Notes: generated by a model from the letters alone, not told the origin. Positions 19,138-28,203 are shown, numbered from the stretch's first letter. The stretch: DNA of 64,000 nucleotides from Clostridium novyi NT (GCF_000014125.1 NC_008593.1:992001-1056000), one strand, 5' to 3'. A program made the numbers and translations.

Positions 19138-19167
19138 TTGACATATTGTATCAATATAACTTAGAAT
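19138..19167 (+). promoter_or_regulatory. SigA-type promoter of the cyclodeaminase-methyltransferase pair
   Basis: TTGACA at 19138-19143 and TAGAAT at 19162-19167 are separated by 18 bases, about 30 bases before the next gene. The -35 is a perfect consensus. The two downstream genes would be transcribed from here. Confidence 0.7.
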
Positions 19168-19200
19168 AATAATATTGTTTGAATAAGAGGGGGTTAAAAA

Positions 19201-19839
19201 ATGCAAAAAAAATTAATACTAGAAGAATATATAAATAAACTATCCTCAAAAGAGCCAACACCAGGTGGAGGAAGCGCAGCAGCTCTTGTATCAGCTTTAA
19301 GCAGTTCGCTTACAGCAATGATGTTAAATTTAACAGTAGGTAAAAAAAGATATGAAGGATATAGTAATAAGTTAAAAAAAGAAATTGATGATACACTAAA
19401 GGATACATTAGAATTTAATGAAAAATTTTTAGCATTTATGGATGAAGATGAAAAATCATTTTTAACTCTAATGGATGCATTTAAACTACCAAAAGATACA
19501 GAAGAAGAAAAAGAAATTAGAAAAAAAGAGATAGATAATGGATATGAAATAGCACTTAATACACCATTAAACTTAGCTAGAGAAGCATTATGCTATTATG
19601 AAAATATATTTACAACTGTAAAGTATGGTAATCCTAATTTAATATCTGATGCAGGGGTTGCCTCAATACTTCTTTACAGTGCAATTGAAAGTTCTATATT
19701 AAATGTTAAGATAAATTTAAGTGGAATTGAAGATAAATTTAAGAAAGAAGATATAGTAAATGAATGTAATAAAATCCTTGAAAGCGCATTGAATTATAAA
19801 ATAGAGATAATGGAAATAGTTGAATCAAAGATAAAGTAG
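19201..19839 (+). CDS. fchA: Cyclodeaminase/cyclohydrolase family protein (FchA-like)
   Basis: This 212-residue helical protein has EPTPGGGSAAALVSALSSSL (residues ~19-38), the folate-binding signature of the formiminotetrahydrofolate cyclodeaminase domain. In clostridia the stand-alone domain is often methenyl-tetrahydrofolate cyclohydrolase (FchA), which interconverts methenyl- and formyl-THF. It also occurs as formimino-THF cyclodeaminase in histidine or purine breakdown. No other folate or histidine genes are adjacent, so the exact reaction is open. GAGGGGG at 19188-19194 is the ribosome site. The methyltransferase gene starts 14 bases after its stop, implying one transcript. Confidence 0.82.
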   Translation: MQKKLILEEYINKLSSKEPTPGGGSAAALVSALSSSLTAMMLNLTVGKKRYEGYSNKLKKEIDDTLKDTLEFNEKFLAFMDEDEKSFLTLMDAFKLPKDTEEEKEIRKKEIDNGYEIALNTPLNLAREALCYYENIFTTVKYGNPNLISDAGVASILLYSAIESSILNVKINLSGIEDKFKKEDIVNECNKILESALNYKIEIMEIVESKIK

Positions 19840-19853
19840 TTGGAGAGATGGAA

Positions 19854-21626
19854 ATGTATGAGCTTTTTTTAAATAAAGTCAATGAATTATACAATATAAT
19901 CAATGCACCTATAGATAGAATTTTTAAAACAATGGCCATAGAAAACTATAAAAAAACCTTAAATTTAGGTAAAGAAAAATTTTCAGAGATATACATAAGT
20001 CTAAAGGAAAAAGATAAGAAAAAGGAAAAGGGCGTTGTATATACCCCAAAGGAAATATCAGCATATATGCTAGAAAATGTTTTATCTAAGGAAGATGTAG
20101 TAAAAAATCCCTATATAAAAATACTAGATCCATCTTGTGGTTGTGGAGATATTCTTATAGTTTGTTATGAAAAATTAAAAGAAATATATATAGAAAATTT
20201 AAAATCCATAAATGAAGTTAACAATATAAATTTAAATGAAGAAGATATACCTAAACATATAATAAAAAATAACCTTTTTGGATTTGATATAGATGAAGTA
20301 GCTCTTAAAATACTAGCTATAGATTTGTTCCAAATAAGTGGGTATTTTTGTGACGAAAATTTAAGATGTATGGATTTCTTATTAAATAAATGTGATTGTA
20401 AATTTGATATCATTTTAGGAAATCCTCCTTATGTAGGACATAAATGTGTTGATAAGGAATACAGTAAAAAATTAAAGTCATCTTTTAAAGAAGTTTATAA
20501 AGATAAAGGAGATATTTCTTATTGTTTTTTTCAACAAGCTATAAATAATCTTATAAAAGAAGGCAAGTTATCCTTTATAACTTCCAGATATTTTATGGAA
20601 TCACCAAGTGGAGAAGAACTTAGAAAGGTGTTAAAAGATGTATGTAGTCTTTATACTATAGTGGATTTTTATGGAATAAGGCCTTTTAAAAATGCAGGGG
20701 TAGATCCCGTTATAATATTTTTAATAAATAAACAAGATGCAAAAGAAGAGATAAAAGTAATAAAGCCAAATGAAATTTCTAAAAGTCAAGGGAAAAATTT
20801 TTACAAATCTTTATTTTTAAAAGAGGGAAATAGTTATAAGTGCTTTTATATAAACAAAAACTCTTTAAACAATAAGGGATGGATATTAAGAGATAAGAAA
20901 GAAAGAGATATAATATCTAAAATAGAAAAAAGAAGTTTTACTCATTTATACAATATATGTGATAGTTATCAAGGGATAATAACAGGGTGTGATAAAGCAT
21001 TTGTTGTGGATAGTGAAACCATAAACAAAGAAAATCTAGAAAAGAATATTATAAAACCTTGGATTAAAAGCAGTTATATAAGTGAAAACAATATAGAAAT
21101 GAAGGATACATATCTTATATATTCTGATTTAATTGAAGATGTAGAAAAGTATCCAAACATAATAAATCACATTAAATTACATAAAGATAAGCTTTTAAAT
21201 AGAAGAGAATGTAAAAGAGGCGTTAGAAATTGGTATGAGCTTCAATGGGGAAGGAAAAAAGAAATTTTTGAAAAAAAGAAAATAGTATTTCCATATAAAG
21301 CAAAAGAAAATAAGTTTAGCATAGACACAAAAGGATGTTATTTTAGTGCAGATGTATATTCACTAATATTAAAAGATGGAGTACCTTTTACATATAAATA
21401 TTTAACTTCTTTATTAAATAGTAAAGCCTATGAATTTTATTTTCAAAGCTTTGCAAAGAAGTTAGGACATGACTTGTATGAGTATTACCCAAATAACATT
21501 ATGAAATTATGCATTCCAACTATGAGTGAAAAAGATGAGTTAACAGAAGAAGATATAAATAATATTTTCGGATTTACAGATGAAGAAATAAATATAATTG
21601 AACAGAATCATATAAAAGGTATTTAG
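19854..21626 (+). CDS. camA: Solitary N6-adenine DNA methyltransferase, CamA-like
   Basis: A 590-residue gamma-type adenine methyltransferase. It has the AdoMet motif DPSCGCGD near residue 92, the catalytic NPPY (followed by VGHK) near 190, and a TaqI-like C-terminal target-recognition domain. From memory, several blocks match Clostridioides difficile CamA closely: NPPYxGHK, EVYKDK, RYFxES, QGIITGCDKAF, RRECK and WYELQWGR. CamA methylates CAAAAA and affects sporulation there. No restriction endonuclease or specificity gene is nearby, so it is a solitary enzyme. The ATG at 19854 is preferred to 19848 because GGAGAG (19842-19847) then has six-base spacing. It lies directly upstream of the spoIIA operon. 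Confidence 0.85.
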   Translation: MYELFLNKVNELYNIINAPIDRIFKTMAIENYKKTLNLGKEKFSEIYISLKEKDKKKEKGVVYTPKEISAYMLENVLSKEDVVKNPYIKILDPSCGCGDILIVCYEKLKEIYIENLKSINEVNNINLNEEDIPKHIIKNNLFGFDIDEVALKILAIDLFQISGYFCDENLRCMDFLLNKCDCKFDIILGNPPYVGHKCVDKEYSKKLKSSFKEVYKDKGDISYCFFQQAINNLIKEGKLSFITSRYFMESPSGEELRKVLKDVCSLYTIVDFYGIRPFKNAGVDPVIIFLINKQDAKEEIKVIKPNEISKSQGKNFYKSLFLKEGNSYKCFYINKNSLNNKGWILRDKKERDIISKIEKRSFTHLYNICDSYQGIITGCDKAFVVDSETINKENLEKNIIKPWIKSSYISENNIEMKDTYLIYSDLIEDVEKYPNIINHIKLHKDKLLNRRECKRGVRNWYELQWGRKKEIFEKKKIVFPYKAKENKFSIDTKGCYFSADVYSLILKDGVPFTYKYLTSLLNSKAYEFYFQSFAKKLGHDLYEYYPNNIMKLCIPTMSEKDELTEEDINNIFGFTDEEINIIEQNHIKGI

Positions 21627-21675
21627 TATAGATTACTAGATGCTTTTTTATTTGAAACGAATTATTTTTCCAAAA

Positions 21676-21702
21676 GAAGGAAATTACCTGCCTTTATAGA
21701 AT
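21676..21702 (+). promoter_or_regulatory. SigH promoter of spoIIA
   Basis: GAAGGAAAT (21676-21684) fits the SigH -35 consensus RNAGGAWWW. ATAGAAT (21696-21702) fits the -10 consensus RNNGAAT, with an 11-base spacer. Both match at every position. The spoIIA operon of Bacillus is known to depend on SigH, and this site lies 44 bases before spoIIAA. Confidence 0.85.
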
Positions 21703-21746
21703 TAGTTAAATAGATATACTATATTTATTACTATAGGAGGTAAAAA

Positions 21747-22082
21747 ATGAATCTAGTGTTTGAGGAAAGAGAAGATATATTGATAGTACATATGGAAGGT
21801 GAATTAGATCATCATACTGCAGAAGAAGTTAGAAGCAGGATTGATGATAGAATAGATAGAACTAGATTTTACAAAGTTATAATGGATTTTACAAATGTAA
21901 ACTTTATGGATAGTTCAGGAATTGGAGTTGTTATAGGTAGATATAAAAAGCTTTTGTTGAAAAAAGGAAAAATAAATATGATAGGTGCTAAAGGTGCTGT
22001 AAAAAGGGTTTTTGAATTATCAGGAATGTTTAAGATAATTCCTTTATACGATAGTTTGCAGGATGCAATGGAGAATATATAG
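21747..22082 (+). CDS. spoIIAA: Anti-sigma F factor antagonist SpoIIAA
   Basis: This 111-residue STAS-domain protein carries the phosphorylation motif MDSSGIG, whose second Ser (about residue 57) corresponds to the serine that SpoIIAB phosphorylates. Dephosphorylated SpoIIAA in the forespore binds SpoIIAB and frees SigF, which starts forespore-specific transcription. The ribosome site is GGAGG just before ATG 21747. The stop codon lies next to the ribosome site of spoIIAB, suggesting coupled translation. Length and gene order match the standard spoIIA operon. Confidence 0.96.
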   Translation: MNLVFEEREDILIVHMEGELDHHTAEEVRSRIDDRIDRTRFYKVIMDFTNVNFMDSSGIGVVIGRYKKLLLKKGKINMIGAKGAVKRVFELSGMFKIIPLYDSLQDAMENI

Positions 22083-22096
22083 TGGAGGTAAATGTA

Positions 22097-22528
22097 ATGA
22101 GTGGTAATAAGATGAAAATGGAATTTTTAAGTAAATCACAAAATGAAAGTTTTGCAAGAGTAGCAGTTGCAGCTTTTATATCTCAATTAGATCCTACTAT
22201 GGAAGAGATCACTGATGTAAAAACAGCTGTATCAGAAGCTGTAACTAATTCTATAATACATGGATATGGCGACAGGGAAGATGGAATCGTTAAAATACAG
22301 TGCGAAATATTTGAAAAAGATATAACTATAATAGTTGAAGATGATGGTATAGGCATAGAAGATGTTAAACAAGCTATGACACCGCTTTATACTTCAAGAC
22401 CTGATCTTGAGCGTTCAGGAATGGGATTTACGGTTATGGAAACATTTATGGATGAATTAAGAGTTGAATCTACAGAAAAAAATGGTACTAGAATTATTAT
22501 GAAAAAGAAACTTAAATCTATAGAATAA
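22097..22528 (+). CDS. spoIIAB: Anti-sigma F factor and serine kinase SpoIIAB
   Basis: This 143-residue GHKL-type ATPase has an N-box ([13 protein letters not shown]), a G1 box (VEDDGIGI) and a G2 box ([17 protein letters not shown]). It binds SigF in the predivisional cell and phosphorylates SpoIIAA. ATG 22097 is chosen because GGAGG (22084-22088) sits eight bases upstream and gives an [10 protein letters not shown] start like other clostridial SpoIIAB proteins. A GTG at 22082 would overlap the previous stop and precede the ribosome site. Confidence 0.96.
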   Translation: MSGNKMKMEFLSKSQNESFARVAVAAFISQLDPTMEEITDVKTAVSEAVTNSIIHGYGDREDGIVKIQCEIFEKDITIIVEDDGIGIEDVKQAMTPLYTSRPDLERSGMGFTVMETFMDELRVESTEKNGTRIIMKKKLKSIE

Positions 22529-22551
22529 ATTATAAGAAAGGAGGAAAAACC

Positions 22552-22581
22552 TTGAATTTGGTTTGTGTATACTATGAGTGA
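22552..22581 (+). CDS. Possible nine-codon leader ORF upstream of sigF
   Basis: AAAGGAGG (22537-22544) is a near-perfect ribosome site, but it does not serve the sigF frame. Seven bases downstream is TTG 22552, which opens a nine-codon frame (MNLVCVYYE) ending in TGA 22579-22581. That stop overlaps the region of the sigF ATG (22574-22576). This geometry fits translational coupling of sigF to a leader peptide. No protein-level evidence exists here, and it may be only a spacing accident. Confidence 0.35.
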   Translation: MNLVCVYYE

Positions 22582-23329
22582 AAGTAATGCTAAAGGAAAT
22601 TCTAATAATTATGAAATAAATTTAGAATTAATAAAGAAGGCTAAACTTGGAGATAAAAAAGCATTAGATGAACTTGTTGAGAAAAATTTACCACTAGTTA
22701 CGGCTATAAGTAAAAAGTTTTTAAACAGAGGATATGAATACGAAGATATATTTCAAATAGGTTCTATGGGGCTTATAAAGGCAATAAACAATTTTGATTC
22801 TAGCTATAATGTACAGTTTTCTACTTATGCAGTGCCTATGATTATGGGTGAAATAAGAAGGTTTATAAGAGACGATGGACTTATAAAGGTTAGTAGAAGT
22901 GTAAAATATACTGCAAGAAAGCTTCATTTTGATAAAGAAAAATTAACAAAAAAATTGAATAGAGAACCTACTGTAGAAGAGCTTTCAAAGTTTTCAGGAA
23001 TAGATAAAGAACAAATTATATTTGCAACAGAAGCCATTAATGAACCTAAGTATTTATATGATACAATTCATCAAGATGATGGATCACCTATATATTTAAT
23101 TGATAAAGTAGTTTTAAAAGATGAGAGCGAAATAGATGAATTAGATAAAATAGCTTTAAAAGAAGCATTAAGCAAGTTAGACCAAAGATCAAGGCAAATT
23201 ATAATACTTAGATATTTTAAAGATATAACACAAGTTAAGGTAGCAAAAATGCTTGGAATAAGTCAGGTACAAGTATCTAGAATAGAAAAGAAAGTATTAA
23301 AAACAATGAAAGAAAAATTAAGTGGATAG
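22574..23329 (+). CDS. sigF: RNA polymerase sporulation sigma factor SigF
   Basis: A 251-residue sigma-70 family protein with region 2 (FLNRGYEYEDIFQIGSMGLIKAI and FSTYAVPMIMGEIRRFIRDDGLIKVSRS), region 3 (around residues 105-145) and region 4 with a terminal HTH (QVKVAKMLGISQVQVSRIEKK). It is the third gene of spoIIA and directs forespore genes after septation. ATG 22574 gives MSESNAKG. In-frame GTG 22565 and ATT 22556 are also possible, and none is ideally placed from the strong ribosome site at 22537-22544, which fits an upstream nine-codon frame best. A terminator follows the stop. Confidence 0.95.
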   Translation: MSESNAKGNSNNYEINLELIKKAKLGDKKALDELVEKNLPLVTAISKKFLNRGYEYEDIFQIGSMGLIKAINNFDSSYNVQFSTYAVPMIMGEIRRFIRDDGLIKVSRSVKYTARKLHFDKEKLTKKLNREPTVEELSKFSGIDKEQIIFATEAINEPKYLYDTIHQDDGSPIYLIDKVVLKDESEIDELDKIALKEALSKLDQRSRQIIILRYFKDITQVKVAKMLGISQVQVSRIEKKVLKTMKEKLSG

Positions 23330-23330
23330 T

Positions 23331-23363
23331 AAAAAAGGATACATATCTTTGTATCCTTTTTTT
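23331..23363 (+). terminator. Terminator of the spoIIA operon
   Basis: The stem pairs 23331-23343 with 23350-23362, with core GGATAC/GTATCC, and the second arm runs into seven T. It begins one base after the sigF stop and separates spoIIA from spoVA, which is normally a later forespore operon. Confidence 0.9.
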
Positions 23364-23451
23364 ATATATAAATTTTTGTGTTTAAAAAATAAAATATTGC
23401 TAAAAATAACTTTAAAGGAATTATACAAAAATAAATAAAGAGGGTATGGAA

Positions 23452-23904
23452 ATGAAAATCAAAGAAGAGGAATTAAAACAAAAATTTAAAGAGTTAACAG
23501 AACAAGAATCTCCTAAGTCTAATATTATTAAAGATTGTATTAGAGCTTTTTTTGTTGGAGGAATTATTTGTGATATAGGACAATTTTTTATGAATTTTTA
23601 TTTAAGTCTAGGATTTTCAGTAGAGGATACAGGAGCATATGTTGCTATAACTATGATTTTTATAGGAGCTCTTTTAACTGGTATTGGAATTTATGATAAA
23701 ATTGGAGATTTTGCAGGAGCAGGTTCAGTAGTTCCAATTACAGGTTTTGCAAATTCAATTGTATCTCCAGCTATGGAATTTAAAAAAGAAGGTTTTGTAT
23801 TTGGAGTTGGATCTAAGATGTTTATTATCGCAGGACCTGTTTTAGTTTATGGAATTGGTTCATCAATAATAGTTGGACTTATACATTATTTAATAAATTT
23901 ATAA
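23452..23904 (+). CDS. spoVAC: Stage V sporulation protein AC
   Basis: A 150-residue integral membrane protein of the SpoVAC/SpoVAEb family, with hydrophobic helices and the family block GDFAGAGSVVPITGFANSIVSPAMEFKKEGFVFGVGSKMF (about residues 84-123). SpoVA proteins sit in the spore inner membrane and move dipicolinic acid into the forespore and out at germination. SpoVAC is thought to be a mechanosensitive channel component. ATG 23452 is preferred to 23446 because AGAGGG (23439-23444) then has seven-base spacing. Clostridia usually keep only the C, D and E genes of this operon, as seen here. Confidence 0.94.
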   Translation: MKIKEEELKQKFKELTEQESPKSNIIKDCIRAFFVGGIICDIGQFFMNFYLSLGFSVEDTGAYVAITMIFIGALLTGIGIYDKIGDFAGAGSVVPITGFANSIVSPAMEFKKEGFVFGVGSKMFIIAGPVLVYGIGSSIIVGLIHYLINL

Positions 23905-23937
23905 GAAATAACTGAATTAGGGCAGGTGTAAAACAAA

Positions 23938-24966
23938 ATGACTAAAAGGATTGGAAAACAAACAATAAAATTAGAAAATAAGCCTAGAATAATTGCTACA
24001 ACTAGCGTAGTTGGACCTAAAGAAGGAGAAGGTCCACTAAAAGATTACTTTGACATAATATTAAGTGATGACTTAAATGGAAAGGATAGTTTTGAAAAAG
24101 CTGAAAGTAGTATTATGTATAGAGCCGTGCAGGAAACACTTAAAAAGTCTAATTTAGAGGAAAAAGATATACATTACTTAGTTGCAGGAGATTTATTAAA
24201 TCAAACAGCAGCATCAAACTTTGCAGCCAGAGACGTTGATATACCTTTTTTAGGTTTATACGGAGCATGTTCAACTATGTCAGAATCTTTAGGCGTTGCA
24301 TCTATGCTTGTAAATGCTGAATATGCAGATTATGCAGTAGCTGCAACATCATCACACTTTTCTTCTGCTGAAAGACAATTTAGATTTCCACTAGAAATGG
24401 GAAGCCAAAGAACTCCTACAGCTCAATGGACAGTAACTGGATCAGGAGCTATGTTAATTGCAAGGGATGGAATAAGAGAAGGAAAATTCCCTTATGCATC
24501 TTATTTTACTGTTGGCAAAATAAAAGATTATGGTCAAACAGATACTAGTGATATGGGATCAGCTATGGCACCGGCTGCAGTAGATACCATAAAACAGCAT
24601 TTTGAGGATACTGGAAGAAGTCCAGAAGATTATGATTTAATTGCAAGTGGAGATCTTGGAAATTTAGGAAAAAAGATAACCGAAGAGCTATTAAAGGAGT
24701 ACGGGTATAACATATCAGCTAACTATATAGATTGTGGTGATGAAATATTTGATAAAGAAAGGCAAAAGGTAAACTGTGGAGGAAGTGGCTGTGGATGTTC
24801 AGCAGTGGTTAGTTGCGGATATATATATAAAAATATATTAAAAGGTAAATATAAAAAAGTTTTATTAGTATCAACAGGCGCACTTATGAGTTCTACAACA
24901 TCCCTTCAAGGAGAAAGTATACCTGGAATTGCTCATGCAGTATCAATAGAATTTGGAGGAATGTAA
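23938..24966 (+). CDS. spoVAD: Stage V sporulation protein AD
   Basis: This 342-residue soluble protein has a thiolase-like fold. Characteristic blocks are FLGLYGACSTMSESL near residue 103, where thiolases have the active Cys, ATSSHFSSAERQFRFPLEMGSQRTPTAQWTVTGSGA near 139-174, and YIDCGDEIFDKERQKVNCGGSGCGCSA near 262. SpoVAD binds dipicolinic acid and works with SpoVAC and SpoVAE in its uptake. Its end overlaps the ribosome site of spoVAE, so translation is likely coupled. Confidence 0.95.
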   Translation: MTKRIGKQTIKLENKPRIIATTSVVGPKEGEGPLKDYFDIILSDDLNGKDSFEKAESSIMYRAVQETLKKSNLEEKDIHYLVAGDLLNQTAASNFAARDVDIPFLGLYGACSTMSESLGVASMLVNAEYADYAVAATSSHFSSAERQFRFPLEMGSQRTPTAQWTVTGSGAMLIARDGIREGKFPYASYFTVGKIKDYGQTDTSDMGSAMAPAAVDTIKQHFEDTGRSPEDYDLIASGDLGNLGKKITEELLKEYGYNISANYIDCGDEIFDKERQKVNCGGSGCGCSAVVSCGYIYKNILKGKYKKVLLVSTGALMSSTTSLQGESIPGIAHAVSIEFGGM

Positions 24967-24967
24967 T

Positions 24968-25324
24968 ATGAAGGATTATGTTATGGCTTTTGTAGTAGGA
25001 GGAATTATATGTGTAATTGCACAAATTCTTATGGATAAAACAAAACTGACACCTGGAAGAATATTAGTGGCATTTGTAACAGCAGGAGTAATACTTGGAG
25101 CATTAGGTATATATGAACCTCTAGTTAAATACGGAAAAGCAGGAGCTACTATTCCACTACCTGGATTTGGCTATAATCTTGCAAAGTCTGTAATTAAAGA
25201 AGTAGATAAGGCAGGGTTTTTGGGAATATTTACTGGAGGAGTAAAGGGTGGTGCTGGTGGAATAGGTGCTGCCATAATATTTGGTTATATAATGGCAATC
25301 TTATTTAATTCAAAGACAAAATAG
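24968..25324 (+). CDS. spoVAE: Stage V sporulation protein AE (SpoVAEb)
   Basis: The 118-residue membrane protein is homologous in pattern to SpoVAC: hydrophobic helices, then KYGKAGATIPLPGFGYNLAKSVIKEVDKAGFLGIFTGG. It forms part of the DPA channel. ATG 24968 is chosen with GGAGG at 24955-24959, giving eight-base spacing. An upstream TTG at 24953 would precede that site. One base separates the preceding stop from this start. The family size is about 116 residues, which supports the chosen start. Confidence 0.94.
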   Translation: MKDYVMAFVVGGIICVIAQILMDKTKLTPGRILVAFVTAGVILGALGIYEPLVKYGKAGATIPLPGFGYNLAKSVIKEVDKAGFLGIFTGGVKGGAGGIGAAIIFGYIMAILFNSKTK

Positions 25325-25391
25325 TTTGGGTGACCTTATAAGTAGGGTTATAATAAACTTTTTATTGATAAAAAGATGTAATTATAAAAAT

Positions 25392-25425
25392 AAAAAAGAG
25401 GATGATTTGTGTCATCCTCTTTTTT
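25392..25425. terminator. Bidirectional terminator between spoVAE and the PBP gene
   Basis: A 14-bp stem pairs 25392-25405 (AAAAAAGAGGATGA) with 25412-25425. It has T-rich arms on both strands and lies between two convergent genes, so it can serve both. Confidence 0.92.
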
Positions 25426-25427
25426 AT

Positions 25428-28019
25428 TTAAAAATGTTTTTTTGGTCTTATTATAGGTTTTATAACGTGTTTTTTATTTTTTTTATCGCTAGGTTTCTTT
25501 TCAGTGTTTTTTGTAGGGTCTAAATTATTAGTTGAATCTTCAGGTACAGTATCAGTATTAGGTGAAGGTTCTGTACTCGCTTCATTAGTAGCATCTTCGC
25601 TGTTATTAGTATTATCATGCTTTGCATCATTATTGTGATTGTGCTTTGATTTATTAGAGGATTTTTTATCTTTATCTGGTAGTACATACATGTCATCATC
25701 TAAAGGTACTTCAGAATCAGATTGTCTTTTTATGAACACTTTAGATTCTGTTAAAAATGATGGTGTATAAGAACCTGAAACACGCCCGTTATATTTATTT
25801 ACTTTTGTAGATACATGAATGTTATCTTGTTCAGTAGGAACTGTGCCTTTTATAAATAATTCAGTATATACTTGACTTCCACGAGGATCTTTGTAGGAAA
25901 GATCAGTAGGAAGCAGTCCAGATACTCTATCTACTTCTGCTTTAATAATTCCCTCAGGCATTTCGATTTCTTTCTCAGGTAAATTTTCAACAGCTCTATT
26001 CATTATTTTACCGAATAATGCAGCGGCATCACTACTGTAAATACTTTGACCATATTTGTTTTCTATCCATACAGCTCCTGAATAATAAGGAGTTAAACCA
26101 CAGAACCAAAGATTCTTAAATTTAGTTGATGAACCAGTTTTACCTGCTATAGGTATATCACTATGATAAGTATGTTGTATACGGGTAGCTGTACCTTCTT
26201 TTACTGGTCCTTTTAATAAATCGTACATAATGTATGCTGCTTCAGGAGAAATTACTTGTGTAGCTTGAGTTTTAGTTTCAAGTAGTACATTTCCGTTTCT
26301 ATCTAATACTTTAGTGTAAAGTCTAGGATTTGAGTACATACCATTATTTCCGAAGACTCCATAGGCATTTGCCATAGTAAATGTATTTGTACCTCTATTT
26401 AATTCACCAAGTGCTATTGCAGCCATACTATTTTTGTCAACATTATCAAAAGTTAATCCAAATTTTTCACCGTATTTAACACCAGTGTTTAAACCTATTT
26501 TATCTTCTAGTTTTACTGCATACACGTTAACAGAATTTTTAAGAGCATCTCTTAATCCTAAATATCCTGAGTAAACTCCATTAGCATTTTTAGGTTGCCA
26601 ATTAGTACCTGGTGCAGAATATTTTTTAGACATAGCTTCAGGTAATGGGGAATCTTCAAGCACTGTAGCTGCTGTTGCAAGTTTTGAATCAATTGCAGCA
26701 GAGTAAACAGTTAGAGGTTTAATACTAGAACCTGCAGCTACCTTTGCATTTGTTGCTCTATTGTAGGCAAGAGCAGGTTGAGTTCCACGACCACCTATAA
26801 TTACTTTAACTTCTCCAGTATGATAATCTGTAAGAACTGCTGAAGCTTGTGGTTCTACTAAATTATTTTTGCTACTAGAAAGACTATTTAATTTTTCATC
26901 ATTATCAATAATTTCTTGTGTTGAAACTTGAAGGTCTTTGTTCATGGTAGTGTATATTTTAAGATTACCATTTACAAGTAGTTTTTCAATTTCATCATCA
27001 GAATAATTATAAATATCTTTAAGATCTTTCTTTACTCTTTCAATGGCAGGTCTTGTGAACCATTCAAAGTTATATTTTTCATCAATATTAGTTGGTTTAT
27101 GAATAGTATATTGTCCTAAAGTTTGAATAGATTCATCATTTGTCACAGTGCTTTTACTTGTGTCAAGTTCAGCTAATGCAGATATATATTCATTTTGAGA
27201 TATATATCCATTTTCCTTCATTTTAGCTAAAACAGTTTTAGTTCTGTTTATATACTTAGAAGGATCTTTTTTAGATGTACGAGAATATGGATAGTATACT
27301 GAAGGACTTTGAGGAAGTCCTGCAATAAAGGCACATTGAACAAGATCAAGTTTGTCTATTGAAACATTAAAATATTGATCAGCAGCAGCACCAACACCAA
27401 TTGCCCTACCACCTAAATAAATAGTATTTAAATAGGCTTCCATAATAGATTTTTTACCAACTTCTTTTTCTAGCTTAGGAGCTAAGTACCACTCTTGAAC
27501 TTTTCTTCTTAATTTGTCATTAAGAGAATTTCCGTGAGTTTCAAAAACAGTGTTTTTTATTAATTGTTGTGTTATTGTTGAGGCACCTTGAAGCGCTGGT
27601 TTACCACTAACAATATTTTTCATATCAATTAGAAAAGCACCTGCTATTCTTTTAACATCAATACCACTATGTTTAAAAAATCTTTCATCTTCTATACTTA
27701 CAAAAGCATTTATAAGATTTTCAGGGACTTCATCATATTTTACAAGAATTTTTTTCTTAGATGTAATTATGCTATCTACAAGTTCCCCTTTATCATCATA
27801 GATTTTAGATGCATCACTGGCTGCTATAATTTCGTTAATATTTATATCAGGTGATGTTTTTATAATAGCTAATGTAATACCAATAGCTGTTACTAAAGAT
27901 ATTACAATTAAGGTGATAAAAGTTATTAATATGATTTTAAAAGCTTTAAACTTTTTTTTCTTCTTTTTTTGAGTTGTTTTTTCAGACTGAGAAGTTTTAT
28001 TATCTCTGTTTTCAGTCAT
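25428..28019 (-). CDS. Class A penicillin-binding protein (transglycosylase/transpeptidase)
   Basis: An 863-residue bifunctional peptidoglycan synthase. After a short Lys-rich cytoplasmic tail comes one membrane helix (residues ~30-55). The GT51 domain follows with EDERFFKHSGID, GASTITQQLIKN and EAYLNTIYLGGRAIG. The transpeptidase domain has the catalytic tetrad SSIKPL (SxxK), SVN (SxN) and KTGSST (KTG). The C-terminus is a hydrophilic Asn/Asp/Thr-rich tail ending in a Lys-rich stretch. ATG 28019 is chosen because GGAGG lies nine bases upstream on the minus strand. Upstream in-frame starts lack one. It is an outer-surface enzyme and probably the PBP1A-type housekeeping enzyme. Confidence 0.93.
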   Translation of the reverse strand: MTENRDNKTSQSEKTTQKKKKKKFKAFKIILITFITLIVISLVTAIGITLAIIKTSPDININEIIAASDASKIYDDKGELVDSIITSKKKILVKYDEVPENLINAFVSIEDERFFKHSGIDVKRIAGAFLIDMKNIVSGKPALQGASTITQQLIKNTVFETHGNSLNDKLRRKVQEWYLAPKLEKEVGKKSIMEAYLNTIYLGGRAIGVGAAADQYFNVSIDKLDLVQCAFIAGLPQSPSVYYPYSRTSKKDPSKYINRTKTVLAKMKENGYISQNEYISALAELDTSKSTVTNDESIQTLGQYTIHKPTNIDEKYNFEWFTRPAIERVKKDLKDIYNYSDDEIEKLLVNGNLKIYTTMNKDLQVSTQEIIDNDEKLNSLSSSKNNLVEPQASAVLTDYHTGEVKVIIGGRGTQPALAYNRATNAKVAAGSSIKPLTVYSAAIDSKLATAATVLEDSPLPEAMSKKYSAPGTNWQPKNANGVYSGYLGLRDALKNSVNVYAVKLEDKIGLNTGVKYGEKFGLTFDNVDKNSMAAIALGELNRGTNTFTMANAYGVFGNNGMYSNPRLYTKVLDRNGNVLLETKTQATQVISPEAAYIMYDLLKGPVKEGTATRIQHTYHSDIPIAGKTGSSTKFKNLWFCGLTPYYSGAVWIENKYGQSIYSSDAAALFGKIMNRAVENLPEKEIEMPEGIIKAEVDRVSGLLPTDLSYKDPRGSQVYTELFIKGTVPTEQDNIHVSTKVNKYNGRVSGSYTPSFLTESKVFIKRQSDSEVPLDDDMYVLPDKDKKSSNKSKHNHNNDAKHDNTNNSEDATNEASTEPSPNTDTVPEDSTNNLDPTKNTEKKPSDKKNKKHVIKPIIRPKKHF

Positions 28020-28177
28020 ATAAATATTCCTCCTTAATATACTAATGAAATAATGATTAAAAATAGTATACAATAAAATTATACACTATTTTTTTATTTA
28101 TAGCATGAAATAGAAACAATTAATATATTCTATGTTTAGTAAATGCTATATAAACATACAAACCCTAATAAAAGAAA

Positions 28178-28203
28178 AATTACTATGCTTTCGCATAGTA
28201 ATT
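28178..28203 (-). terminator. Terminator of hpt
   Basis: An 11-bp stem pairs 28178-28188 with 28193-28203. On the minus strand it has a GAAA tetraloop and is followed by TTTTCTTTT. It lies just past the hpt stop. Confidence 0.88.

Noticed and set aside
19854..21626. Type I or type IIG restriction-modification system
   Set aside because: No HsdR, HsdS or endonuclease domain is present in or near the gene, and the protein length fits a solitary CamA-type enzyme.
25326..25523. A 65-codon open frame after spoVAE
   Set aside because: It starts two bases after the stop without its own ribosome site, runs through the bidirectional terminator and overlaps the PBP gene on the other strand.
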